Shown here in pieces: positions 22,727 to 35,520 of a stretch of 64,000 nt of DNA. Position 1 is the stretch's first letter; each line of letters starts with the position of its first letter. This DNA comes from Syngnathus acus (Eukaryota; Chordata; Actinopteri; Syngnathiformes; Syngnathidae): the NCBI RefSeq assembly GCF_901709675.1, contig NC_051101.1, forward strand, positions 14,593,416 to 14,657,415, given 5' to 3'. The notes beneath the pieces are model-generated. The model saw only the letters and a list, made by a program, of their open reading frames with translations. It made no database searches and had not been told where the DNA came from. A program made the position numbers and the translations under genes.

Positions 22727-22732
22727 TTTATT
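22727..22732 (-). terminator. AATAAA polyadenylation signal, mdh2 (candidate)
   Basis: TTTATT on the + strand (AATAAA on -), 65 bases beyond the mdh2 stop. A short 3' UTR with its own signal would suit a transcribed retrocopy. Confidence 0.5.
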
Positions 22733-22796
22733 TCATGTAAGACGGCAAACGTCAACCACAGTGGCAAGTTGCAGCGACCTGAATGTTCGTTCCCCT

Positions 22797-23822
22797 TCAT
22801 TTCATCTTGGCCGCAAACTCCTCGCCCTTCTTGATGGAGCCCTTCAGCTCATCGACGGCGTCGCCCACCAGCTTCTCCTCAAAGGCGGACAGCTTGCCCA
22901 GCCCGAGGTTCTTCTCAATGCCGTTCTTGCCCAGGAGGAGCGGCGTGGAGAAGTACTTGCACTCCGTCTCCTCGGACCTGACAAAGGCGCATTCCACCAC
23001 GCCCTCCTTGCCATTCATGGCATCCAAGACGGAAAAGGTGAAGCGGGCGCCGGCGTAGGCCATGGAGAGGGTAGCAGAGCCGGCTCCGGCCTTGGCCTTC
23101 ACCACCTCCGTGCCGGCGTCCTGGATCCTGGCGGTCAGGGCAGACAACTGCTCGGCGGGGAACTCCACTTTGGGAGTGCACTGAGAAACGAGGGGAATAA
23201 TGGTCTTGCCGGCGTGACCCCCGACCACGGGCACGTTGACGCGGGCCGGGTCGAGACCTTTCAGCTCGGCCACAAAGGTATTGGCTCTGACGATGTCCAA
23301 GGTGGTGACGCCAAACACTCGGTTGGGGTTGAACACTCCGTGCTTCTTCATGACCTCCGCCGTAATAGGAATGGTGGAGTTGACGGGGTTGGCAATGACG
23401 CAAATGGTGGCGCCGGGGCAGTTGCGAGCGCAGGCGTCCACCAAGGTGGCCACGATGGTGGCGTTGGTGTTGAAGAGGTCGTCGCGAGTCATGCCGGGCT
23501 TCCTGGGCACACCGGCGGGAATCACCACCACTTCGCAACCTTGGAGCGCGGCATCCAGCTGCTCGGGACCCATGTAGCCTTTGACCTGGGCTCGCGTCTC
23601 GATGTGGCTCAGGTCTGCGGCCACCCCGGGGGTGTGAGCGATATCGTAGAGGGAGAGCTGGCTCACCAAGGGGCTGTTCTTGAGCAGCAAAGACAGCGGT
23701 TGGCCTATCCCGCCGGACGCCCCCAGCACCGCCACTTTGGCGTGATTCGGCGACGAGCTCGACAAGCTCCTGGACAGGCTCCTGGCGAGGCTGCTCGTAG
23801 GTCTGACGGCGCGGGAAAACAT
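22797..23822 (-). CDS. mdh2: Malate dehydrogenase, mitochondrial (intronless)
   Basis: NAD-dependent interconversion of malate and oxaloacetate in the mitochondrial matrix (TCA cycle, malate-aspartate shuttle). It is a single open frame of 341 aa against 338 in human. Residues 1-25 are Arg/Ser-rich without acidic residues, as expected for a mitochondrial presequence. The Rossmann motif GASGGIGQP is at about residues 34-42. Also present are the substrate-binding [10 protein letters not shown] loop, the LDIVRANTF segment with the catalytic Asp, GGHAGKT with the catalytic His, and the [12 protein letters not shown] helix. There is no frameshift or lost key residue, so it looks functional. Human MDH2 has several introns; this copy has none, which points to a retrocopy or complete intron loss. 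It sits between rspo3 and rnf146, where human has no MDH2. Confidence 0.96.
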   Translation of the reverse strand: MFSRAVRPTSSLARSLSRSLSSSSPNHAKVAVLGASGGIGQPLSLLLKNSPLVSQLSLYDIAHTPGVAADLSHIETRAQVKGYMGPEQLDAALQGCEVVVIPAGVPRKPGMTRDDLFNTNATIVATLVDACARNCPGATICVIANPVNSTIPITAEVMKKHGVFNPNRVFGVTTLDIVRANTFVAELKGLDPARVNVPVVGGHAGKTIIPLVSQCTPKVEFPAEQLSALTARIQDAGTEVVKAKAGAGSATLSMAYAGARFTFSVLDAMNGKEGVVECAFVRSEETECKYFSTPLLLGKNGIEKNLGLGKLSAFEEKLVGDAVDELKGSIKKGEEFAAKMK

Positions 23823-24100
23823 TGCGCTAGGGTTTCCTTTGTCTTCGCTTGGCTACGCTGGGAGGAAAAGAAAGAAGCAACAGCTCCGCCGTGACACCAA
23901 CGTCCTCTAACTGCTGGCGAACAGGAAGCCACGGAACCCGACTCCGCTCTGACAAATCTCGCGTTAGCTTGCGGAGGCGCGAGCGAGCGAGCGAGCGTTA
24001 TCCGACGTCACTCAGATTGCGGAAGCGCTCGCTCGCCAGCTCCCTCGTTCCGCCCGCTCCCTCGTTCCGCTCCCATCGTTCCGCTGCGTGTCGGAACTTC
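23823..24100. promoter_or_regulatory. CpG-rich upstream region of mdh2
   Basis: The 280 bases upstream of the mdh2 start are rich in CpG, with repeated GCGAGCGAGCGAGCG and TTCCGC motifs, unlike the AT-richer flanks. This fits a CpG-island promoter for mdh2, but no TATA box or mapped start can be claimed. Confidence 0.4.
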
Positions 24101-25533
24101 CGAAATGAACATCAACGCATTGTTGATCTCCGTCGAAGCCGCTTCTTCACACCTTTTTTCGTCGGTGGAAATGCGCAGCTTATAATGAATGACGTTTGTC
24201 AAAGTCAAGCACAACACGTCATTTAGCATCGGCTCCCTTTGATTCGACGTCTTTTCCAAAAGGGATCTAAGAATAGAATAGATCTTTATTTGTCATTGTC
24301 ACATTTGATACACAAGAATAATGTATCCCAACGAATAAACATGTTGGACGGCGGCGTCTGGCTTCATTTGGAGTTGTTAAGTGCGACGTCAACCACTCGG
24401 ATGTGACGTCGTCATTTGAAGATGAGAATTTCGAGGTCGCTTGAACGCGTCACCAACAGCTTTCTTTTTATACGGTGAAAAACAAACCCCGAAAACATTT
24501 GCATTTGTTGGATTGACGTTTGCAATTGGCGCCTCTTTATTTGAATTGAGATCCTCCGAAGAATTGGACAACCACATATAACCACAGTACGGTATGTACG
24601 TAGCAGCTGCTTGGACTGAGACCCGAGAGGAAAGGTGCTCCTTGTTGTTAATGTCGACCTGCTAAAATAAGCTAGCGCCATCACATGAACCCCGTCTATT
24701 TGCTGGAGTCCAATTACTGCCCTCAGCTGAGCTAGCTGTAGCAACTAGCAAGCAGTGGCGTTCACAGAGTCCACCGTTACAAGCTACTTGTTCGCGGTTT
24801 TTCTTCTGCCATGTAGCCAGTGTTACTCGTATGTATATATATATATGTTAAAACACATTTGCTTTGTGTCGTTTCTCAAACGTCATTTCATCCGACTGTC
24901 ATTCAACAACACAGTGAGGTTCATGCAAATATGACTTTGCTAGCCTTTTGTTGTCCACTAGTTGGTAACGTAAGCTGCTTTTTGTCAGTGGCAAAAACGT
25001 GAGCTGCTTTCCTTTTTTCTTTTCAGTGCTAAGAGGCCACCGGCATCAATGTAGAGCGATTAGCCGACTCAGACAATGAACAGAGTGACCCTTTGTTCAC
25101 AACACTCCCTAACAGCTGTCGAAATGCTTTGTCAACTCCAGCTTGAGTGGCTCGTAAACGTTCACACTTTCTGAAATTATCTTTAACAATTTGATACCAT
25201 CTTTTGGTTGACTTCTTTATAGGTGTCATCTGGAAAGGCCATCCATCCGCACAGCTCATGATACATGAACATTAAGGGAACTTGATGTGAGTATGCATGT
25301 TCAAAGCCCTCTCTTGGTTTAGCCTGTATCCCACAAGGATGTCATTGTACATTTGATGTTCAAGTTTGTTTTGTTTCGTTTATTGGGTGAAGGATTATGG
25401 TAAATGCACGCTACGATGTCGTCGTAGACTCATTGGGATACATTGTTTTTTGACTGCTCGTTTTATATACATTGAATTTTTTATTTGCCGACTGTAACCT
25501 CTTTTCACCCACTCTTCCTTGTCCCAATCCCCA
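24101..25533. other. Spacer upstream of rnf146, possible 5' UTR exons
   Basis: No coding exon was recognised. It holds a reversed LINE-like tail (24,265-24,345) and a short TA run near 24,835. A good splice-acceptor-like tract (CCTTTTTTCTTTTCAG) ends at 25,026, which could precede a non-coding rnf146 5' exon. Human RNF146 also has upstream non-coding exons; transcript data would be needed to place them. Confidence 0.35.
24265..24345 (-). mobile_element. Probable LINE 3' end fragment, reverse orientation
   Basis: Read on the - strand it runs ...GACAATGACAAATAAAGATC then short CTATT units, the same kind of 3' tail as at 19,575-19,725. Confidence 0.4.
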
Positions 25534-25549
25534 GTACGTGCTAAGAAGG

Positions 25550-26668
25550 ATGGCTAGTACTGGGGAAGTAGACCAACCTGTTAGCCCACTTCCCCCAAGT
25601 AAGAAAGGCAGCGGCAGCAGCAGCGCCAGCGGCAGCAACGGTGCCGCTGGTAGCAGCGCTGAATCGTCGTGTCCCGGTTCCAACAACACATCGCCTGCCC
25701 TCTCTGTACCAGAGTGCGCCATCTGTCTGCAGAGCTGCGTCCACCCAGTGCAACTCCCGTGCCATCACATCTTCTGTTTCCTCTGTGTGAAGGGAGCATC
25801 CTGGCAGAGCAAGCGCTGCGCTCTCTGCAGACAGGAAGTGCCGGATGACTTCCTGGAAAGGCCCACACTTCTCTCCCCGGAGGAGTTAAAAGCCTCTGCG
25901 GGCGGTCGGGGCGGGGAAGTGAGCGATCACGCCTGGTATTACGAGGGCCGCAACGGTTGGTGGCAGTATGACGTGCGAACCAGCCGCGAGCTGGAAGACG
26001 CTTTCTCCAAGGGCAAGAAAACGGCTGAGATGCTCATCGCCGGCTTTTTGTATGTGGCCGACTTGGAGAACATGGTGCAGTACAGGCGCAATGAGCACGG
26101 ACGCAGACGCAAGATGAAGCGGGATGTTTTGGATATTCCCAAGAAGGGTGTGGCCGGACTGCGTTTGGACACCGAGGCTCTCACGGCGGCGGCGGCAGGG
26201 AGAGAAAACTCTGCCGACGGAGCCGACACCGCGGCGGCTGGCGGCGGCCCTTCTACTACGCCGGCCCCTCCGCCCGCTGCCAGACCCCCTGCTTCCTTGG
26301 GCGCTCAACCTGGCACCAGCCCCTCTCCGGAGGACGCCCTCTCACAACTGCAAATCAGCCACAGGCCCACTCCATTACACGAGCGATCCGGGGAAGGAGA
26401 GGAAGAAGACCAAGAGGACGAGGCTTTACCCTCCAGATCTTCTGAATCGGCCTCCTTAGACTGGAGCGACGACGGGGAAGAAGATCACCACCAAGGGGAG
26501 GGAGGAGGTAACGGCGAGAACGTGGAGCCGTGGGAGGATCGGCGGCAAAGACTGAATCCGGAGGACAGGGCCCTCCTCCCCGGCGCAGACTCCGTTTTGC
26601 CCCTTTTGTCATCGACGGGCGCAAGGTCCCGAATGCCCGATGGTCAGTGTACAGTGACTGAGGTGTGA
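25550..26668 (+). CDS. rnf146: E3 ubiquitin ligase RNF146 (Iduna), RING-WWE
   Basis: Poly-ADP-ribose-dependent E3 ligase that degrades tankyrase-modified targets such as axin, thereby favouring Wnt signalling. The open frame is 372 aa (human 359). Order: Ser/Gly-rich N-terminus; C3HC4 RING from about residue 56 ([17 protein letters not shown]); WWE domain at about 124-195 ([15 protein letters not shown] and the [15 protein letters not shown] stretch that binds iso-ADP-ribose); then an acidic and proline-rich low-complexity tail. The coding sequence is in one exon, as in human, with a CCCCAG acceptor at 25,533 just before the start. The chosen ATG follows this acceptor; the open frame continues further 5' only through the intron. 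It is next to rspo3 in human as well. Confidence 0.96.
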   Translation: MASTGEVDQPVSPLPPSKKGSGSSSASGSNGAAGSSAESSCPGSNNTSPALSVPECAICLQSCVHPVQLPCHHIFCFLCVKGASWQSKRCALCRQEVPDDFLERPTLLSPEELKASAGGRGGEVSDHAWYYEGRNGWWQYDVRTSRELEDAFSKGKKTAEMLIAGFLYVADLENMVQYRRNEHGRRRKMKRDVLDIPKKGVAGLRLDTEALTAAAAGRENSADGADTAAAGGGPSTTPAPPPAARPPASLGAQPGTSPSPEDALSQLQISHRPTPLHERSGEGEEEDQEDEALPSRSSESASLDWSDDGEEDHHQGEGGGNGENVEPWEDRRQRLNPEDRALLPGADSVLPLLSSTGARSRMPDGQCTVTEV

Positions 26669-27151
26669 GCTTTTTGCATCGTCCAATTACTCTTCTGTTA
26701 ATTTATTCTATCCTTTTGGGTTCTCGTTCGTTCATTATTTGGCGCGTTTTCCAGCAGCTCTGTGCGACCGGCTGCCTGCCTGCCTGCCTGCCAAGTCGAA
26801 ACACGCATGGAACTCCTCACTCCACTAACTCCCAAATTAGTTTGTTTCAGATTTAGCAAATTCTCTGTGCACTTTTTCTATGTGAACTCATCTTGAGGCT
26901 TACAACATGGTAAAGGCTACTGAATTAATGATTTTATTGCCCATTGACTTTTGATATCAGCATTCCATCTGTCAAGTGCAAATTGTTCAGATCTTGAAAT
27001 CTTCACCGGCGTGGAGCTAAAATGAAGTCAAACTGGTGCATGTTTGAAGAGAGAGAGAGAGAGAGATTTTGTTTCACCAGGCAAAAGGCTCTTGTTGGCT
27101 TTGTGCAACGTGCGAGATGACGATGCCATTCCAAATCACAAAGTTTCAACT

Positions 27152-27157
27152 TTTATT
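27152..27157 (-). terminator. AATAAA polyadenylation signal, echdc1 (candidate)
   Basis: TTTATT on the + strand, about 180 bases beyond the echdc1 stop. It overlaps the putative 3' UTR of rnf146, so the two transcripts may be tail-to-tail overlapping. Confidence 0.35.
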
Positions 27158-27237
27158 CTACATGCTTGGGTTATCTCCGTTGGGAATGCATTTTTTGCTA
27201 ACAGTTTTCGCTTGGCATTTTTTTATGTTTTTAAATT

Positions 27238-27243
27238 AATAAA
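27238..27243 (+). terminator. AATAAA polyadenylation signal, rnf146 (candidate)
   Basis: AATAAA about 570 bases after the rnf146 stop, within the 665-base gap to the convergent echdc1 gene. Confidence 0.4.
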
Positions 27244-27333
27244 TGGTCATTTCATCGTTCTAGCGTGGTCTCGTCTTTTTCTTGGCAGAGGGAAAATGAT
27301 GAGTGACTATAATGCGCTCGCTTGCTCGCTCGC

Positions 27334-28639
27334 TCACTTGTGTTTGGACTTTGTGGCGAGTGCCTGCAGGTTGGCCGGTCCTCCCCAAACAGAAGCCAGG
27401 ACGTCCTTCTCAGTCCTCAGAGCGTCCACTAGATGGAGCTCTCTCCCTGACAAGGCAACCTTTTTAATAGCCTGGACGACTGCGGGAGGCCCTGTCGTGT
27501 AGCGACTGAGCCACTTTTCAGCCTGCTGATGGACAGTCCCCACACCTTCCTCTACCCGAGTCTCTTCAAGCACTCCGTCCGCCAGCCCAATCTGGACGCC
27601 AAATTGAGGCTCCACTTTTGTCGCACCGCAGAGCAACTTGAGGGACGTTTGGCTTCCGACGAGACGGACGAGTCGAGCGGCTCCGCCCCAGCCTGGGACC
27701 AAACCCATGTGTTTGTGGACAAACTGGATCACACTGCCAGGTGCCATCAATCTGAAAAAGAAGGATCCGACTTGAAGGAGCAGTAGCCTGCAAAGCGACG
27801 CTCACGGGGGCAAGCATCGAATAACTACTGTGCGCACCTGAAATCACAGGCGGTCGTAAGTTCCGCACCTCCGCCCAGAGCTCTCCCCTCCACAAGAGCA
27901 AGCGAGATCAGCGGCAGCCTGCACTGGGAACGCATACACATACACTGCACTGCTGTGCTTCAATGATAGAAAGCAACAAGCATAAAAATAGCCCCTCCCT
28001 TACCTGAGAAGTCTTGTTAGAACATTCTGCATAAACATACACATCTCCGTGCCATCCTACAACCCAAAAGCGACACCACTTGTGAGCGTTTGAGTCAATG
28101 AAATGCGGCCATCAGCTGCTGAAAATGTTCAGCTGTCGTCATACTTGGCGTTTGGATAACGCTTTGACAGCATTAAGGTCTGATCCGGAACAGAAAGTTC
28201 CCGCAGCACCCTGAAGTATGAGGCCTTTTCCATCTGACCACTGCTCCAGTTGGCTGACTTTTTCCTCCAGCTGCACCATCATAGCACCTGGGATAGAAGA
28301 GCAGCGCTTCTTGACTCAACCGAGCACCACCATTTCCATTTTATATGACAAGAATCTCACCAGCAAACAAACATTTCACCAGAAAAACAAAGCTCGGTGC
28401 GTCGCAAAGAGCATTTCATTGTCCAGGTAGGATAGTGGTTCTTGAGAATTCTTACCGGTGAAGGCATTCATGTGGGAAGGGTTGTTGATTGTGAGGATGG
28501 CAATGCCACACTCCTGTTTGCAAAGATCAACAGAACCTCCAGGGAAGCCCAGCAGCTTGGCCTTGGTTTCCTCCTGGTCAAAGTCCACCTTGGTGTAAAC
28601 GCTGTCATTCATCTGTCTTTGCCACATCCTTGAGGACAT
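27334..28639 (-). CDS. echdc1: Ethylmalonyl-CoA decarboxylase (ECHDC1); 5' end unresolved
   Basis: Crotonase-fold enzyme known to remove ethylmalonyl-CoA, a side product of acetyl-CoA carboxylase (metabolite proofreading). Exons on the - strand: 28639-28456, 28287-28145, 28056-28004, 27918-27838, 27751-27334. Phases agree at every junction (1, 0, 2, 2) and borders are GT-AG. Exon 1 shown carries GFPGGSVDL and ILTINNPSHMNAFTG. Exon 2 carries the oxyanion-type FCSGSDLNAVK motif. Exon 4 carries ALGGGAELTTACDF with the second oxyanion loop. The last exon carries FVHKHMGLVPGWGG and ends near WGGPANLQALA, as in human. The human N-terminal leader exon was not found; either the ATG at 28,637-28,639 is used or an upstream exon is missed. 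Convergent with rnf146, as at the human locus. Confidence 0.9.
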
Positions 28640-31048
28640 GAAAAGTCACATTGAACCAGAATGCAGAGACAGATGTCTGCAGTGAATTTGACTGAGAAAA
28701 ATAGGATACCTGGACCATCTGCCACACACATGGCTCTCTCTCAGCCAATGAAGCCTCACTGCGTGGATAACCATCATCCTTAAGCTTGGGAACAAAAGCA
28801 GAATGTGAGCTTTGCGGCCAACAGATTGGTTTTGCTGCACAATCTTGTAAAAAGCTAAGCACGCAAGCACGCACATGACGTATGTGGGTGGATACTGTTT
28901 AGATTGCTTCCACGACAATGCAGTGTCGTACAACAGCAACCGACCATAAAGTTAAATTATACACACAGCACTTGGTTAAAACATGTTCTTTGCTGTGAAC
29001 CTCCTAAACACTTGATGTTGTTTACTTCTCACTTGTGCAGCATAAACGTGTAAAACCAACCTGGAAAGTCAAACTGAACACCTCCGAAAGCCGGAAGCTT
29101 GCTCCTTGTCTTGTTTGAATGGCGTTTTGCAACCAACATTCAGGCGCATTACCGCCACCTAGCGAAGGGGGGAAATTGACCTCCTGCCGGCGGAGGACGC
29201 TATCCACAATTGATGAGAATTTCCATATTTTGAACTTTTGGTCAGAAACATTAGCCCGGGACCTCGTAACCGCTGATTTTCGCTTATCAACTTTGAAATA
29301 CAGCTTGATTTGCTCCTTGGTTGTCTGAAAAGAGAAAGTAAATGAATAATAACAACGGTATGATTTTCATTTTTTTTATTTCTAAAGCGAAAATAGAAAA
29401 TTGCGATGAGACACAAATGAAAACAAAACAAAAAAAATGGTTCCTTGCCCGTCCCAAGAGAAAAGGACAATTTGTTCAAAAGATTCTTTTTTACCTTACG
29501 AAAGTGGAGGCGAGCGATCATGTGTCATGGAGTGTATGGAGCCGAGTGACCAAATGCAGCTCGGACCAGGGTTTATTGAACGAACTCAAAAGACAAACTA
29601 TAGATGCTCGACTAGGGACGTGAACAACTGAACAGAACTGGCAAAGACAGGAACCAAAAGAAACAGGAAGACATGAGACGAGAACAATCCGACGGGGAGT
29701 GACAAGCAGACAGGACTTAAATACAAGACAGGTAACGAGAGAGACAGAGAGAGGCAGGTGACGCGGACGCCAATTACATAGATTGTGAGCAGACAGGGGA
29801 GGGAGGGGCGAGCACACAGACACGCTAACCAAAACCCATGACATTAAAACAAGGAAACAAACTGTGACGGATCTTGACATCATGGTTTTGATGAAAGGGA
29901 GGGAGGGATGGAGGGGCACGTGTCCCTTCATCACTTCAGCACTGGGGTGCCACCTTTTTCTCGACGTTAATGTTGCTGGAGCCACTCGGAGAGAAAAGCA
30001 ATGGTTGCAAACATAACAGAGAAGGGAGGGAGCCAAGTGAGGTCCTGGCCCTGCATCACGAAGCCATGACAATATTTATAGCCATACGACGTCCGAGGCT
30101 AGGATTTCTGGCACCATAGCGTTGTGGAGAGTTCGGGCGGTTGGTTGGTTGGGAGGGAGGGAGGGAGGCACCCGTTATTCCAGTCCATCTCGGATGTGTG
30201 CACGGCTTCCTTCGTTTTTCCCTTTGTAGAGCGGGCCTGTTCCACTCCTTGGGCACAGTAGATGTGACAAAGGGACTCAAATGCGTTGAACATTCCTCTT
30301 TGTCCTTATTTGATGACAACAGAGGCATCACTTTAAGAGTGATGGGGTCAAATTCTTTGCCCCGCTATGATACTCAGCTGAGTCAAGTCCTGACATGTTC
30401 CTCCCATTCATGAGTAGAAATAGCAACAACAACAAGGCCTTGTCCTTGTTCAGTAAGCATGGCGATCCACGCGGCAGAGGAAACAAAGCACAATCTAGGT
30501 AACGTCAGCAACAATCCACTACAATGAGATGATTGTAAGAATGGCGTGAGAAACATCAGCTTTCAAAGTGGAGTTCAAATGCAAAAAACCAAAGCATGCA
30601 AAGTTATCAAAGGGAAATCACAAACGACTACGTATGTATTCAACCGAAAATGCTCGTAAGGTAGCGAGCGGACATCCAACAGCCATTACATTCAAAGCAG
30701 AAAGGTGACCAGTTGATGATGAGCATGATGATGACACAATTGATCTGACGTCAACATGACCGACCGTCGTGCCATTGTATCTCTTTTTCATACATCCAGT
30801 TCAATTTTGATGATGAGATTGCATCACCTTCAGTTTGGAGGATGAAGATAGTCAATCGATAGCTTCCATAGAGACCTGAGCCAAGGAAATCCCAATGCTG
30901 GACATGTTACAGCACAACTTAAGCTGCTATTCATTTGGAAGCAAACTCAAATGGGTGACAGAGGAGATCAGAGTTCCTGTGTCCAACAGTGGTGCGGGCT
31001 GAATAGAAAAGCTCAGGTTTTTCCGAGTTCACCGCTGCGAGGTGAAGA
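28640..31048. other. Spacer between echdc1 and kiaa0408
   Basis: It holds dispersed repeat copy 2 (29,523-29,880) and otherwise unremarkable AT-rich sequence. The 5' non-coding exon and promoter of echdc1 should lie between 28,640 and about 29,150, but no clear signal was found. Confidence 0.45.
29523..29880. mobile_element. Dispersed repeat, family A copy 2
   Basis: The stretch shares ordered blocks with 13,832-14,386 ('GCTCGGACCAGGGTTTATTG', 'TACAAGACAGGTAAC', 'GGGAGGGAGGGGCGAGCACA'). It is shorter and lacks the hairpin segment. No coding capacity. Confidence 0.6.
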
Positions 31049-34000
31049 TCAAAAGAAGATTGGAGACGAGGGTGGGAGGGAGCGGCTGGCCGCCGGGAAG
31101 GCGCACGTCGCTTGGCTTGGTGAAGACCTTCTGGGTTTGGGTGGAGGCGCCTCCACTCCATCCTGTGGCCAAACACATGAATTAACATGAAAGATGATAA
31201 CACCGTTCGAGCCACTATTAAATGGAGCGCTCCAAATACTTTACATGGTGTCATGTTTTCCCATCTGTTATCGTCTTGGACCTGGGGACAACAACAAGTT
31301 GTTTCAAACAGCATTAATACTGTCAGCCTTGTCCTGTGAGGGGAAAAACAAAGAAACGTACAAAAAGCTGCCGATTTCAGGGAAATGCCAACAAACTCAT
31401 TTTGCACAGTGCGGGAATGCAAACCCATTTTGCACAGTGCGGGAATGCTTATGAAGGGAATGGGAAAGCTCCGCTTTTTGGGGTTTGCCCTTCATCAAGC
31501 TGCAATCCTCAGCAGAATGGAGCGGGAGAAGTGAGGAGGGCACAATGGAGCGAGCGAGCGAGCGGGAGATTGACAGCTCAAGTCTTGGACGGACGGACGG
31601 ACGGACGGACGGACCCAACTGCTAGACGTACGTACGTGAGTGAGCGAGCGAGAGACACAGCTTGTGTCACCAACCACACAAAGACTTTTGCAGTGGAAGG
31701 ACGTTACTGTGACATATTGTTGAAGTGTAAAAAGATGCAAAGCATGCCTTGCAACTATTTCCAAGGAAAGCATCGCAGTAGACCAAAGCTGAAAAACCAC
31801 CTGCAGCGGCTGCCGTACGTCGTCACATTGGCCAACGAGTCGCAGAGGAGGAGCTGGACGCCGCTGCTCTCGCACCTTTAGTCCCATGCCATCCGTCTGG
31901 TCCTCAGCCGCATAGTGCTTGAGAATTCTTTCCAACGCTCCGTAGTTGGAGCGCGAACCCTCGGGGCGGGGGTAGGCGGCAAGAGTGAGGGGCTTCCAGG
32001 GATGCTCTTTCAGCTTGCCAGGTCTGGAGCGCTCCGTCGGAGAAACAGAGGCCGCTTTGGCGATTTGGCTCCCAGTCCAAGGCTCCTGAAGTGAGATGTC
32101 GAGCGGCCCGACGTTTGCTCCCTTTATTGCATGGTGACCACGGGAAAAGGGATTTGCAGGCTCGTCGGCTGCTCCGCTTGCTCTTTGGACCTTTTTCTGG
32201 ACCTCAGAAAGGCTGCGAGGGCTTAAGGCGTGGCCAGCGCTTGACCCTTGCCTTCCGTCGACGCTGCGAGATGTGCAATTTGTCATTGTGGCCGCTTCGC
32301 CGCTATTTGGCTCCACTTTGACCTCGGGGAGACGTGAAGTGGGAGCGGCTGATGCGTCTTCAATATCTTCGGGGCAACGCAAGGGAAGTAAACACTGGTC
32401 CGGTTCGGGTTCCGGTCGGCAATCATCTGCTTGCGGAACGTGTCGGCCCACCTCGGCTTGAAACAAAGTTCTGTTGAACTCTGCCGTTTTTTTTTCCAAC
32501 ATGACGTTTCTCCTGGAGCTCTGCAAATTGGGACGGGTCGGTGAGATTTCCGGGGAGGAGATGAGCCAATCTACAGATAATTCCTTGGCAAGCGGAGGCA
32601 TAGCAGGGTTGGAGGCTGAGCGGGCCCGGGTCAGTATGTTGGCTTCGGAGAAACTCTTCTGGACTGACAACTTGGTGCCGGTGAACGGACGGCAAGACCA
32701 GCGCTTGTGGCCGCCGCCGCCGCTGCAGCCCTCGCAATCGGGAGCAGAGTACGATGCCACGGCGCCGTCTCGAAAAACCTTTCCTTCATTTTCTCGCAAC
32801 ATGGCTTGGAACTTTCTAACAACGGACGGACTGCCGTACGGTTGGTCTAGGCTGAGACACGGCCCGTGGCACTTTGCTGTTGCGGGGGGGGACTCGGGGA
32901 TGTGGAGTTCCGTGTCAGTTTGAGAGGGAGTCCGGGAGAAGCTGCGAGGTGGAACGGGGGGGGCTACGGGGCTTTTCCCTACGTCGTCAGTGGAATTCTT
33001 TTCCCTGTCATCGGGTGACAGGGCCGTCCAGTGTTCCAACTCTTGAAGTGGATTGTAGATTTGGCTGAGATCACATGTTGCCTCATTTGACCTGAGTGCA
33101 CTTTTATCCGCGTCCTTCTGTGGTGAGAGGCGCCGCTCAGATCGACTCGATCTGAAAGAAAATCAGCAAGGATGTATCGTTTGTGCGTTTCATTCCGATT
33201 CAGATGCTATGTTGACGTCGTATGACTTACTCGTGTCTGAATGTTCAGCTAGAAGACTTTCCTACCTTTTCTCCTCACTCTTCTTTTGGATCTCATCCCG
33301 GTAGCTACAAAGTTCCTCACTGACACGAGCGATCTCCTTCAGAGCCTGGAAGAGATGGATGGATGGATGGATGGATGGATGGATGGATGGATGGATGGAT
33401 GGATGGATGGATGGATGGATGGATGGATGGATGGATGGATGGATGGATGGAGATGCGCGGATCTTTCAGCTCAATACTTTCAATCATTTGACCTTGATCC
33501 CAGAAAAGTAACCGGTGATCACTCACAGCGTTGAGAGCAGTGGGGCTTTTCTTCTTCTCACTGGCATGACGCCACTCAAGCAACAGTGGACTTTCTCCAA
33601 CGCATCGATATTCTTCATTCACCGCCTCGGTGGCCCGTCCGTTTCCATTCGATTGACGGAAAATGCTTTCAAAGTCGCAAGCGTTCACAGCATCTTTCCA
33701 CCCGCATTCATTGCCAGTTGACAGATCTCCTCGACGGAGTGTGTCTGACGTCGGCCGAGTCTCACTCCCGATGTCGGCTAAGGGCTCGAGGAGCTGACTG
33801 CCGCTGCTCTGCGTCTGGGACAAGTCACTGAGCACGCCGGAACCAGAGCTGAGTGAGCGCACACTCGGCGTTTCTTCTTCTTCTTCCTTCCGACGGCCGG
33901 AAGCCCCCTCTCGCTTGGCCCTCACCTCGCAGTACAACTACAAGAGAAAAATGGCAAGCGTCACGTTCGTTCGTTCGTTCGTTCGTTCAAGAATAATCCG

Positions 34001-35194
34001 AAATGCAGGTTGAACGTACCTCTTCTATTTTGCGTTGCATATCTTTCAGTTGGCTCTCCCATTCACTCCTCTCCATGTCAAATCTCTCCAGTAATTGGGC
34101 TTTCTCCTTCAACCAATTCTTCTCGTTGTGCTCCAGGCGACAGCGCAGCTCCATGTCGCTCCGGCGCGCCGCCGCCAGAAGTGGCCTCTCTTCGTCCAGA
34201 CGGAGCCTCGGCGTCTCGCTGCGCTTTTCGCAGCTCGCCGCTGCTGGGTCGGAACCTTCCGCGCATTGGACTCCGCCGGTGCTGCCTTTGGATTCCAGCT
34301 GAAGAGAAGCAAACACAGAAAGGAATGCAAGGGGACAGAGATGGAAAGAGGGATGAGAGCCAGATGGGACACCAAAAAAAAAAAGGAATGATGAGAATGA
34401 AGGAGCGGCAGGAAGGAAGGAAGGAGCGGCAGGAAGGAAGGAAGGAAGGAAGGAAGGAAGGAAGGAAGGAAGGAAGGAAGGAAGGAAGGAAGGAAGGAAG
34501 GAAGGAAGGAAGGAAGGAAGGTTATGGAATTGGGGAAAATAATGCAGCGTGGGATCAATGTTAGCAGGAAAGAGGGAAGACAGAAATAGGAAAATATCCT
34601 GTGAGAACTTGCTTGAGAGGCCATGCCATGCCATGCCATGCCATGCCATGCCATGCCATGCCATGCCATGCCATGCCATGCCATGCCATGCCATGCCATG
34701 CCATGCCATGCCATGCTTCCCTCCAGCAACACAGGATACAGCTCACATGATCACAGTGACAAGTTTAACTTGGTACTGTTACTCATCTGCAAAATTTGAT
34801 AGTTGAGCTATTTTTTAACAAAATGAATTCAGTCCAATTGGATTCATTTCTTTAGAATATTGTGCTCATTAAAAGATGTACCACTCACTTAACCGTAAAG
34901 TTCAAGGGTAAGGTTCTGATTTCAAAAAGACCTTTTGATTCAACATAATTGATTTGATATCGACAAGAGACTCTGGATTTCACGGAAATGTGACAGTATA
35001 TTACAAGTTGGTCTGATTTGATGTGCAAAATGGAATCGCGTGAAAGCTCGCCTCAAATGTCTTCCATGAAATGGAGCTCATTTAAGCAAAGTGAAGAAAT
35101 GTGACTATGCTGCAGTACATTCTGTGGTCAATCTCCAAAGAATCGTGTGCTAAGGCTAGAATAGATCCAGAAAAATGCTAAGCAGGAGAGAGAG

Positions 35195-35235
<41 letters not shown>

Positions 35236-35337
35236 AGTGTGTCAGTGACAAAAGTCTTACAAGCCTTGGTAGTCATGCTGCTATTTCTGCCTGTGGCCTG
35301 CCTGCCTGCCTGCGTGGCTGCCTGCCTGCCTGCGTGG

Positions 35338-35372
<35 letters not shown>

Positions 35373-35393
35373 GCTGGCTGGCTGGCTGGCTGG

Positions 35394-35468
<75 letters not shown>

Positions 35469-35469
35469 G

Positions 35470-35520
<51 letters not shown>

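Noticed and set aside
22671-23894. 407-aa open frame on the + strand opposite mdh2
   Set aside because: It is an antisense shadow of the GC-rich mdh2 coding sequence; its translation has no recognisable domain.
28640-28939. Open frames upstream of echdc1 as the missing leader exon
   Set aside because: None resembles the human ECHDC1 N-terminus or a mitochondrial presequence joined at the right phase.
31240-31295. Possible small kiaa0408 exon ([12 protein letters not shown]) after a TTGTCCCCAG acceptor
   Set aside because: There is a faint resemblance to human FQDNWTKC, but none of its possible donors restores a good frame into the last exon, so it was left out of the gene model.
31495-31875. 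C-terminal extension of the large kiaa0408 exon
   Set aside because: Beyond the donor at 31,876 the frame runs into a GACG repeat and unrelated sequence; similarity to KIAA0408 stops at the donor and resumes at the exon starting at 31,162.
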